The notes under the pieces were generated by a model. It was not told the DNA's origin and did not search any database. It was given only the letters and a program-made list of their open reading frames with translations. Positions 19,911 through 27,891 of a stretch of 27,891 nt of DNA are shown here, piece after piece. The position numbers and the translations under genes were made by a program. Position 1 is the stretch's first letter. Each line of letters begins with the position of its first letter. Source of the DNA: Chara braunii (taxonomy: Eukaryota; Streptophyta; Charophyceae; Charales; Characeae); the NCBI GenBank assembly GCA_003427395.1, contig BFEA01000231.1:2168612-2196502 (forward strand), in the 5' to 3' direction.

Positions 19911-20959
19911 GAAAGCCTGAATATGATAATGGATACTTCTGCGTTTTAGCGAAAGATTCATCCGAATTTCCCTAGTGGCTTCTGTGGGGGAGGCTGCAGG
20001 TAGGCAGTCAGCAAAGTGGGAGACTTACCTCTTAGCCAGCAAATTGTTCAACGTCGACGCACTATCGTTATGTGATTGCCCATTCCTTCGGCGCTCTCGG
20101 GTTCGCTGATGGTGCCCGATTGTAGCCGAAATAGTCATCACCGTAGCCCCATGCTTTTAGTCTGTTGTCCTCTTTGTGTTCACGGTCGTCCTCGTGATAG
20201 CGGTGGGTGTGGCCGTAGTGCACGTATCAGGCCAAAGTACAGTCCAGGTGCATAAAGGATCAAAGACAAGGGGGAGGGTTGGAGACTTACCTTGTTGGCT
20301 AGTGCATTGCCCACCCGATTGATGAAAGGAGCCCTCTTCAACTTCCTACACGGTAGTGCATGCTTACTTGGCCGAGGCGTAGCCGTGATTACGAAGGTGG
20401 GCGCTGTTGGGATGAGGAAACAGAGAGAGAGAGACGGAGAGAGAGGGTCGAAGAAGTGAGAAGGTAAGATGAAGAAAAGAGTTTGAACACAGTGAGAACA
20501 GGGGGGAGGCAAAGGAGAGGGAGAACGTACCTGGTGTATGCTGACAACGGGCATTGATGAGGCAGCTGTTTGCTGTCATGTTCCTCGCTCTGAGTCAAGG
20601 CCTTGGCCTCGCCGCAACTTTCTTTTGTGCCTTACCGATTTAGTAGTTCTGATGACGGCCGTATGGGCCGCGGTGTGATTGTTGTGCGTTTGCTACAACT
20701 TTGCTGCGCCTCACTGCACACTGGGCAGTGCTGCGATACTCGAAGGGCATACGAGGCGTGCGCCGTGTTGCGTGCTATTAACTAAGGCTGCGTGGCTGCA
20801 GTTTTGCCAAGGAGAACGAGGGTGGTTGCGTGGTGAAGGGAGGTCACCGCCACAGGTTGGAAAAGTGGTTGGAAAGGGAGGGGTTATCGCTGCGATTTGG
20901 GAGGTTGTCAGGAGAGTTGGGTTCGGCAGTTTGACTCCAAGTTGACCAAACTGTTACAC
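19911..20959 (-). other. Non-coding leader part of copy 3
   Basis: Counterpart of the CAGCA-rich part of copy 1 but much diverged. It contains a gagaga-rich purine run near 20420-20450. No supported gene; the frames on the minus strand are Ser/Leu/Pro-rich readings of the purine run. Confidence 0.4.
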
Positions 20960-21230
20960 TTGGCCACCACTGCGGGGCCCTCAGGCGTCGAAGACTTGAA
21001 GGCCCTCTCCTGCGAGTCTGAGTGCACCACTTTTGGATCTGAGAGTCTAATACCTTCTATCTGTACCCTTCTTACTCTAAGTCTAGTCTGCTGGTTCTGA
21101 GAGGAAGGCGGCAGACGGGATTGCAACCCGTAGGACCGCAGCAAGACTCTGTGGGGATTCAGCCCATCGATTGCGGGCGCTCTGCCGGAACTCAAGAGGA
21201 GTTCTGGAAGCATGAAATTGAAAGGTAATT
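20960..21230 (-). repeat. Conserved leader block, copy 3
   Basis: Reverse counterpart of 3071-3345, including the CGGG/CCCG hairpin (about 21117-21132) and the GGGCCCCGCAGTGG end (about 20967-20980). Confidence 0.55.
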
Positions 21231-21479
21231 GTTGCTTTCCCTCTATAAACCCAGATATTAGCCCCTATCTGTACTGCCTGTTGTGTTTTGACTGAGTATC
21301 CGGCATGGATCCCTACTTTGACTTTTTGGTTTGACTTTCAGGACATGACTCAGATAAAGTAAAGGAATGCATGCAAGTCTCAGTTTCAGTTTTGTTGACT
21401 GCCTGAAGGCAAATTATGAACAAAGGGGAGATGCATCAGGGGGAAGGTCGGGAGAAAGGTGGTTCTGCCTGAGATTGGA

Positions 21480-22400
21480 AGGGTCTTATAGAGTCAGGCA
21501 TTTGTTCCATAAGATTGGATGGCCTGACTGCTGTGTTTATTCTGGTTTTCTGAAAAGGCCAAGCTTTGTTTCTAAGATGAATGGCTAAGCTGTTGTGTTT
21601 ATTTAATTTCACCAGGCTTTGTTTCTAAGATGAATGACCTGGCTGTTTATTGTGGGGTTTTGGTTGTGCAAACTTGAGGACCAGACTTTGTTTCTAAGAT
21701 GAATGGTCTGGTCGCTGTTTATTTCTGGGTGGTTTCTGAACAGCCTCTGGGATTAACTCAGAGTGCTCTGCTATTTTTGCGCTGAGAAAGAGGGGTTGAA
21801 CTTTGTTTCTAAGATGACTGGCTCAAATCTTCTGTTTGTTTTATTCTGAGGGAGTAATTCTCACTGAGGACAAAACATGTTTCATAAGATTGGATGGCTT
21901 CGGACACATGCCGCACACAGATAAACCAGACAGAAACGAACCTGGCAGAGGACCAGATATGTTCCATAAGATTGGATGGTCTGGCCCAATGCCTCGCACA
22001 TGCTGGAACCCGAGGGGTTATAATTTGGCTATACCTTATTACTATTTCATCTAAGAACAGGCTAGTCAGGCAAGAGTTCCATAAGATTGGATGACCTGAC
22101 TATAGCTTACCATAAGTTGAAGAGAGTACAACTAAGAATATAATTGAGGGTAACTTTGGGCAGGCTGAACTTTGTTTCTAAGATGAATAGCTTAGTCTAA
22201 CGCTCAGCTTTTGAACACTAAGTTCAGAGAGGTATATATAATTTGAATATTAAACAGTTCAGGGCGACTAAGTTTTGTTTCTGAGATGAATGACTTAGTC
22301 ATATGCCCAAAGGAAGAGAGAAGTAGTTGTGCAACCTGTTCGTGTATACTCAATGACTGGGTCAGGCATGTTCCATAAGATTGGATGACCTGACTTCACG
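21480..22400 (-). repeat. Array of eleven stem-loops with constant hexaloop, copy 3
   Basis: The + strand shows TAAGAT at 21510, 21573, 21626, 21695, 21810, 21885, 21967, 22082, 22179, 22282 (TGAGAT) and 22376. Inner stems alternate between TCCA/TGGA and TTC/GAA kinds. Outer arms pair within units: GACCAGAC/GTCTGGTC (21695), CCAGG/CCTGG (21626), GACTAAGT/ACTTAGTC (22282), GTCAGG/CCTGAC (21510, 22082, 22376), TTGA/TCAA (21810). This is the best preserved of the three arrays. Confidence 0.85.
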
Positions 22401-22689
22401 CCTTAGGTAAGCAGGGCATAAAGGGGCAAATCAGTGAAGGACTATGAACTATTGTATGTTAAATTGACCTTGGGATGGCGAGAGTACTTACCTTTGTGGT
22501 TTGACCTGCATGTGACTGAGTGAGGCTACTACTTGGTCTGAGTTTCAGTTTGACAGGTAGTTGCTTTAGAGGCTCGCCACATGCTAGAGCGATAGGAGTT
22601 AGTCCCAATTCCTGCATTTTATGAGCTAAGTTTATTTTACTTAGATCTATTCTCGCATTTTCTGGGATATTTTGTTATACTTGGCTTTG

Positions 22690-22990
22690 TATAAATTTTG
22701 GTAAGCTACGTTCTCTACGGGAAGCGCTGCCGAAATTTCTGCAAATCCAAGAAGTTAGTCAAGCTTTAACTTTTCAAAGTTCAGCTGGTCTAAAGTTCAT
22801 ATATGACTTAGTAAAAATCTGGGAAGTCTCCTTTTCTAAAGGAAGTGCTGCCCAAAATTTTGCTAATTCAGAGAGTTAGACAAAATTTGTTTTTTTTTTG
22901 GTTTTATATTCGGGCTGATATAAATTATGGGAAGACACTTTTTCTACGGGAAGCGCTGCCAAAATTTTCTTAGTTTAAAGACGATAGATT
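22690..22990 (-). repeat. GGCAGC-box tandem array, copy 3
   Basis: Three units; on the + strand the boxes read ctacgggaagcgctgcc near 22715 and 22945, with a diverged one near 22840. Same order and orientation relative to the hairpin array as in copy 1. Confidence 0.65.
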
Positions 22991-23233
22991 ATATTTTGAC
23001 AGGGTTCGATTCTGGCGATCCACTCTGTATAGCGGAGATTATGCCAGGGTCTACCTTTGCTTTGAGCACTGCTTAGAGGTAGATTAAGGCTTAGTCAATT
23101 AGAAGAATCTTGGATGAGATTGTGTTATGGAGTCGTTTCTCCATACACTTATGATTCTAGCTTGAGGATTGGTCTGTCTTGGGTTACAGGTCTTTTGGAT
23201 CGATTGATTCAGGACTTGGACTAGATTCAGCTT

Positions 23234-23248
23234 GATCCTACGAGGATC
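23234..23248 (-). other. Conserved stem-loop, copy 3
   Basis: GATCC/GGATC with loop TACGA; counterpart of 1116-1130. Confidence 0.45.
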
Positions 23249-23910
23249 ATCTTCTGTTATCACTAATAACAGGTCGGTTGCCGATTCGTCGGTTTGCGAT
23301 TCAACTCCAATTCACTCTTGCCACTCAACCTAAAGGCTTTAGCCCTGTGGTTTGAATTGTTTCATTGTGTTTTCACCCGGAATTTATTGAATGACCATTT
23401 AACTAAAGTACTGAGTTTTTATTTTGGGGAGTTGCACAAGAGTGAGGCTTGTATGGCTAAAGCAAGGGGTATGAGCATAGAGAATGGTTGAAGTTGACCC
23501 CGTGTAGTGCGTGGACTTTTGTTGAACCTTTGATGTGATTGCAGGTATGTGTGTGGTCCGGACTTTGGATGAGACTGCCTGCGATTACATACATATATGA
23601 CTGAGAGGAATCCCACTGTGACTGTGAGAAGTGATTGTCCTATATAAATAAACCTTATGTATATACTTATATGTGTCTTGGGCATGCGCGCGGCTTACTG
23701 TGATCGTGCGCAAAGGGTCATCCAAATTATGGGTGGAGAGAGAAGGAAGACCCTCTGTTATTCTTTGCTTTTTAGATTTCTATGGTTGGACGTTATAATC
23801 TGTGACAGCCGTCAAAGTCAAACCCCTCGACTTCTTTTCAGGCCTGGAGTGGGGCTCATCTCCAGGGCAGTAAATAATGATTGCCACCACACGTATGGAC
23901 CTGTGTACCA

Positions 23911-24023
23911 CCCACTCTGCACAGGGTGCAAAAGAGGGTGTGGGATCTTCAACCACGTATGACGGTTGTCCAACGTCGAAAGATTAACCCTCACGGTGCG
24001 TGTCAGCCGACACTTGAGTGCCG
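23911..24023 (-). other. Promoter-proximal stem-loops, copy 3
   Basis: Counterparts of the three hairpins of copy 1: 24008-24023 (cgacacttgagtgccg), 23950-23968 (CAACC/GGTTG with inner G-T wobbles) and the ctctgca/tgcaaaag stem near 23915-23935. Confidence 0.55.
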
Positions 24024-24130
24024 AATGCGACCCTCGAGATTAACGAGGACCGTATGAGTATGAGTACTACATAGCACGCCATCATTGCGACCGCTTGAGT
24101 ACGCTTGCATTGCAAGTCGATATGAGTAGG

Positions 24131-24176
24131 CCCTGCGTCCACGCGGTTTTATACCCTGCGTCCGCGCGGTTTTATA
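24131..24176 (-). promoter_or_regulatory. Duplicated TATA-like box, copy 3
   Basis: A 23-bp unit (TATAAAAC, then CGCGCGGACGCAGGG or its variant) is repeated head to tail at 24154-24176 and 24131-24153, with one mismatch. Copy 1 has a single unit. This could give two start sites. The function is inferred. Confidence 0.5.
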
Positions 24177-24775
24177 CCAAGTCTCGCGCGTGACGCCTAT
24201 CCGATTTCCACATCGGAGAGTTATGGGATGACTACTGAAGGGACTAGGAGCGTTGTCGCATTGGTTGTGTTGTATCGTTTCGTGTGTATGTGTGTGTGTG
24301 TTTTTATTTTTGTGTTCGTAGAGTGGTGTGCGCGTGGTGTGTGGGATGCGTCCTAGTCGACCGACGACGAGTCGCGCTTGAGACCTCAGCCCCCCAAGAT
24401 GTCGGTTCGCGTGCGGGTCCGATAGAGGAGTATTACCTCGCGTACCCCCTATGCTACAGCGAACGAGAAACGCCCTCGGCTGGTCCACCTCTGCGATTGC
24501 AACTGATTAGCTTTCGTACTGTAGACTGGTAGCTCGGCGGGGATACGCCCACTGAAGGAGGTTACAACTCCCGTAAGGTGGAGGTAAGTCGTGCCTCGCG
24601 TAGGCCTTATCCTGTCGTAGGGGCTCGCGGGAGGTATGGCTGGCGCACTCGGCCGGAGCGGCTTGCGGAAGCTCCATGTATATTCACGACGAAGGAATAA
24701 ACCAACTCCTGCGTGACGCGGCCGAGAGGGTCCCGTGCTGCCCTGGTGCGGTGCCGGACCGATGCGCTCGACAAC
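24177..24775 (-). other. Upstream 600 bp of leader copy 3
   Basis: Matches 7410-7910 of copy 2 in reverse (segments near 24440-24475, 24560-24620 and 24640-24710). It holds a short GT/CA run at 24283-24302. By position it would be the element's upstream promoter region. A minus frame here (24488-24003) reads through repeats and is not called. Confidence 0.55.
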
Positions 24776-25242
24776 GCCATTGGCTGCATTTGGTACTGGG
24801 GGGCAGGCATGGCCATTGGAGGCATCATAGTCGGCATGACCGACATTCCTGACATGTTAGCTGCAGGTGCAGGTACAGCGTAGACTCCTATCAGTGCATT
24901 CTGAGGCTAGAAAGCAGCTGGAGTCGTCGGATACGGTGCTTGAGCGGTTTGGAAAGTGGCAGATCCGCCACCCTGATGGCCTTGGCCCATTCCAGAGTTA
25001 GCTTGGTCCATCCAATATCTACTGCAATTAGACCACTTCCCTTTTCTACCCCCCGATCTACCCCCCGATCTACCTCCGCGACCTCTTCCGTACATGCGAC
25101 TCAGGACAATGTACGAAGCAAATAGGCAGCAGCAAGTTCCAACACCGATCGTCCAATCAGAACTCTCTAACGTCCACTTAGATGATAATTGCAGCTTCAG
25201 TTCACAACTGACCAAATTCCTCCTCCCGAAGAGATCTATCAT
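24776..25242 (-). pseudogene. Copia gag C-terminal remnant
   Basis: The minus frame carries an RGRGGRSGGRSGG basic stretch, then a decayed zinc-knuckle-like WSNCSRYWMDQ, a Gly/Gln-rich part and, after an in-frame stop near 24907, a Met/Pro/Gln-rich tail (MPTMMPPMAMPAP). This layout fits the nucleocapsid end of Ty1-copia Gag, which packages element RNA. The CCHC set is incomplete. Similarity stops at about 24775, where the giant element begins. No protease, integrase or RT of copia type is present in the window. Confidence 0.5.
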
Positions 25243-25880
25243 GCTCGAGCAAGCATAGCATAGCTAGCCGTGAGCCCGGTCACTGCTTGTCAATGCCACG
25301 TGTCCACAAACACTCCTCTCTTGCAACCTACCCTCTCCGCAGGTCTACTACTCGGAATCGTACGAAGAAATTCAGAGCTCCAATCCGGACCACGTTGCAC
25401 TACTTCTTGAGGTCTTGGATCTTGGATGCTCGGAGCTGGAGTCGCCGTGTAGCTTTGGTAATCTCGTCCACGCGGAGTCTCGAAAGTTCGTAGGTTGTAA
25501 GGTGAGACAATCACTCCGACGGGGATTGTTAAGTACATCATTCAGAGAAGGTTACCCATGGCAGAGGGACATGCGTGACTATATATGTCACATTTTCATT
25601 ATGCCAATGCCAATTGGGTATGGCGAGGGGATATCGCAGAGAATAAGGAGGGTAAAGCGAAAAGTAATCCCATAGGCGATAATTTCATGAGGATAGATAA
25701 ATGCGCAAACGACAAAGTTTGATATTACAAATGGTAGAGGATAATGGATAAAAAGATAAATGACATAATGATAAAAGCCAAAAAGGCAAGAAGGCATAAG
25801 GCAATAGACACACCAATGCACATTTTTTAGGCGAGATACGACACCTAAGTTTCGTTCCCAAGCCACGACAAGGTCGAAAC
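25243..25880 (-). pseudogene. Copia internal region upstream of the gag remnant
   Basis: Lies between the primer-binding site and the recognisable gag end. Two minus frames (25866-25588 and 25541-25290) may be decayed leader and gag N-terminal sequence. The first is hydrophobic and looks like non-coding reading; the second has no recognisable motif. Position is the main support. Confidence 0.35.
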
Positions 25881-25893
25881 TTAGGCTCTAGTC
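25880..25893 (-). other. Degenerate copia primer-binding site
   Basis: Minus strand reads TGACTAGAGCC directly after the LTR end. It resembles the common plant initiator-Met site TGGTATCAGAGCC with a gap and changes in the middle. Position adjoining the LTR supports it. Confidence 0.45.
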
Positions 25894-26245
25894 ATGCGAG
25901 AAATAGATAATGAATTGAAGAAGATGACATGAGCATTACATATCATGGCGCTATCAACTTCTCCATCGCCTCACCTCAACAAAGCACAATGTTGAGGACT
26001 CAACCCTTCCACTCATACGCCACTCAGATTGAGGATTAGCTATACTACAAATAATGGATTTATACTACTTTGTCTATCAACTCTATACCTTTTCACCAAG
26101 CTTGAACCCTTCCAAATTTCCAAGTTGTCCTCTACTGGCTAGTAGCAATTGGCTATCTATCCATACCTCGTAATTTGAAATTCCCGCTCACTTTCCAAAA
26201 AGTTACTGAAAAGTAGGCGGTAAGAAGCAGATGCTGGTTCCAACA
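25894..26245 (-). repeat. Copia-type LTR, probable 5' LTR
   Basis: Minus strand begins TGTTGGAACCAGCATC at 26245 and ends ATTTCTCGCA at 25894. Direct-repeat partner of 12784-13130, about 95% identical. Length near 350 bp, TG...CA ends and the adjoining primer site fit Ty1-copia. Confidence 0.7.
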
Positions 26246-26370
26246 TTCACCAAATGCACAAAGCCATGTTGAACCTCCGCCTATAATCTGGCAAGATGCA
26301 CTGTCCTAATGGAAGCCTGCCCAATGACGAACTGCATCAACTCCACGAAGAACAACAAAAGATAACTTCT

Positions 26371-26432
26371 ACGAACTACAACAAGCACCATCGGGATCCC
26401 AACGAACTACAACAAGCACCATCGGGATCCCA
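26371..26432. repeat. Perfect 31-bp tandem duplication
   Basis: 26371-26401 and 26402-26432 are identical (acgaactacaacaagcacc...). A recent slippage or duplication event. Confidence 0.9.
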
Positions 26433-26507
26433 ATGGGTAATACCGAAAACACGTGAACCTCCCTTAAAATAATCGCCATGATGATCAGGGATAAAATCAA
26501 CTAACAG

Positions 26508-27280
26508 CTAGGAGTTGCCCCTGATCCATGGCAGCACCTCGACAATGATCACAACACGTAACACCAAGATCACAACAACCAGGGTGCATGCAACCACCAC
26601 TGAGATAAAGAGACCCGCCAGGGTTTCGACAATGAGCCGAAGCACATGGCCATGAACCACACTGCTACTCACTAAATGTGCAAAAAGAGAGCGCCCCTTC
26701 GGCCAAAACACGAAAAGATACATGTCACTCAACACCTCTTGTTGTTCCATTTCTCTCTGATAATGTAGCGGACCCACCACCTGTGGCACCTGTGGTGCTC
26801 CGCTAGTGACAGAGATGGAGATGGAGGAAGAAGGGGGAGCAAGATGGCACAACGCAGCTCCCCACGCAAGACTCCAACGCACGTACTCCAAAATGTGCCA
26901 GTGAGGAATGAGCATGAAAACAGACAATGGTTGGGGTATACCCCAGCGGATTGACGGGACTGGACTGGACTGGCTGGTACCGACAGAGGTACCGGCCTGG
27001 ACTGACCTACCCCAAATATAACACAGGCCTGTGAGAACAGGCCAAGGGGCTGGTCTCACAGGCCATCCCGAGGTCCGCTACACGATCCTTGGCCTGTGAT
27101 GGATGGCCTAGATACAAACATGCTTCCGCCAAGAAGCGGAACTCTACCAAAGAAAAGAAAACCTGAGTAGTCTAGGATGCGGAGCAAGCTCCATGCTGCG
27201 TCCATGCGATGCAACCTAGGACATAAAATGTCACAAAACAGCAATGTCACAGCTAACAGCCTAAGTGAAAGTAGGAGCAA
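26508..27280 (-). other. Two adjacent open frames, unidentified and possibly not genes
   Basis: Frame 27280-27056 (74 codons) is followed directly by 27059-26508 (183 codons); the stop of the first overlaps the start of the second by four bases. The larger ends in a long hydrophobic stretch (many Val/Ile/Leu, near 26620-26530) that could be a membrane segment. I recognise no family. The composition could equally come from repeat DNA read in a chance open frame. The flanking DNA is low-copy in this window. Confidence 0.2.
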
Positions 27281-27454
27281 CTAACTAACATACATGTCCT
27301 AGGAAAGCAAAAAGTAGTGACAACTAGATCCTAGAATGTTGGAGGCACTAGCCTCAGTCTGGTAACAACTGACTAGTGTATAAGTCCTAAGAACAACAAA
27401 AGCAGAACAACTAAATCCTAGAATGTCGGAGGCAGTAGCCTCAGTCTGAGAGCA
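27279..27454. repeat. Two-unit tandem repeat of 87 bp
   Basis: The segment aactaRatcctagaatgt occurs at 27322 and 27409, followed in both by cggaggca/ggaggcac and agcctcagtct. Upstream parts (gtcctaggaaa / gtcctaagaa) also align. Confidence 0.8.
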
Positions 27455-27891
27455 ACAAAGCAATCAACAAGACAACCGTATGTCACATGAGAAGTGTGTC
27501 GCACACCAAAGGGTGGGATGGTCTCTGAGGGTAGCGAATGCAGCCTAGGGGTCGAAAACTCCTAAGGGCATCCACACATAGTGACAGGGGAAAACACATG
27601 TCATCAGGCTCAATGAGGGTAGGGAACTGGGAGCGAAAAGAACCAATGACCCTAACAGCTAGACCATCAGGGCGGGTAATGCTCGGCTAAGGGGTGACCG
27701 CTATGGAGGGTCGACCATGCAAGGGAACAAGGGAGCCTGGTATACTGGGCGCACCTAGATGAAGCATGCGGGGCTGCCTAACTAGGGCGTGAGGGCCGGC
27801 GAAGGGTAGAAAGATGATGGGTAAGGGAATCATGCAAATGACTCCTAAAGTGAGGGAAGTCGGAGCTAGATCCGTAAGATGGGAAGCCAGG
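27455..27891. other. Unassigned right end of the window
   Basis: No repeat partner in the window and no frame longer than about 65 codons. I see nothing I can name here. Confidence 0.3.

Larger units (their letters stand above)
13502..24775 (-). mobile_element. Copy 3: near-complete giant Penelope-like retroelement
   Basis: Read on the minus strand: leader 24775-17745, ORF1 17714-16460, ORF2 16484-13502, and a tail that may run to about 13150. The leader shares every block with copies 1 and 2. The 5' junction is visible where the Pro/Met/Gln-rich part of a copia gag stops (about 24780). The 3' junction lies before the copia LTR (12784-13130). One interruption of one host copia by leader plus ORFs argues for a single ~11-kb unit. 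Order GIY-YIG then RT is that of Naiad/Chlamys-type elements. A leader this long is, to my knowledge, not typical for that group. A nested or composite origin is not excluded. Confidence 0.6.

Noticed and set aside
19601-20598. Minus-strand frames rich in Ser/Pro/Leu
   Set aside because: They arise from purine-rich tandem DNA, are not matched in copy 1 and have no domain.
20649-20690. Hammerhead-ribozyme core candidates at CTGATGA (20651, also 12227 and 27602 minus)
   Set aside because: Hammerheads are known from Penelope-like elements, but none of these sites has the GAAA core segment and flanking stems.
24283-24302. GT/CA run as a target site of a Chlamys-type element
   Set aside because: Such elements can insert at CA repeats, but copy 2 shows the element sequence extends beyond this run, so it is internal.
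24003-24488. 161-codon minus frame with a Thr-His run
   Set aside because: The His-Thr run is the CA microsatellite, and the frame crosses the promoter box and hairpins of the leader.
1-27891. CRISPR array, bacterial operon, rRNA or organelle gene
   Set aside because: No regular spacer-repeat layout, no conserved rRNA or organelle sequence and no operon-like gene packing; the repeats are element-internal and palindromic.

Overview
The window looks like repeat-dense heterochromatin of a land plant. Support comes from a Ty1-copia element with plant-type LTRs, AT-rich MITE-like insertions, and decay of an RT gene by C-to-T changes in CG and CHG contexts. The Penelope-like element type hints at a non-flowering lineage (fern, lycophyte or similar), but this is not proven. 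I see no host protein-coding gene, rRNA or tRNA. Nearly all the window is nested mobile DNA.

The dominant element is present three times. Copy 1 (+ strand, from position 1 to about 6.6 kb) starts inside the element and runs as a long non-coding leader. Copy 2 (+, about 7.4 to 12.7 kb) is an AT-rich, CpG-poor, older leader carrying two MITE-like insertions. Copy 3 (- strand, about 24.78 to 13.5 kb) is the most complete: about 7 kb of leader, then ORF1 (17714-16460, coiled-coil/SAP-like) and ORF2 (about 16484-13502). ORF2 has a GIY-YIG endonuclease upstream of a Penelope-type reverse transcriptase. This is the permuted order of Naiad/Chlamys-type Penelope-like elements. Both ORFs are broken by stops and frameshifts.

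The leader is the unusual part. In all three copies it holds a TATA-like box or its decayed remnant, promoter-proximal stem-loops with compensatory base changes, a tandem ~120-bp array with a GGCAGC box, and an array of about ten stem-loops. In that array the hexaloop (AUCUUA in the sense strand) is constant, while the flanking arms differ from unit to unit yet stay complementary. Copies 1 and 3 also share a ~179-bp tandem repeat, a conserved GC-rich block and a palindromic motif just upstream of ORF1.

Copy 3 appears to sit inside a minus-strand copia element: 5' LTR 25894-26245, degenerate primer-binding site, gag remnant to about 24780, 3' LTR 12784-13130. Because the copia is interrupted only once, I favour leader plus ORF1/ORF2 being a single ~11-kb element. 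Two alternatives remain open: a long-LTR retrotransposon with a separate Penelope-like insertion, or a composite.

The right flank (26.25-27.89 kb) holds small tandem duplications and two adjacent hydrophobic minus-strand reading frames that I cannot identify.
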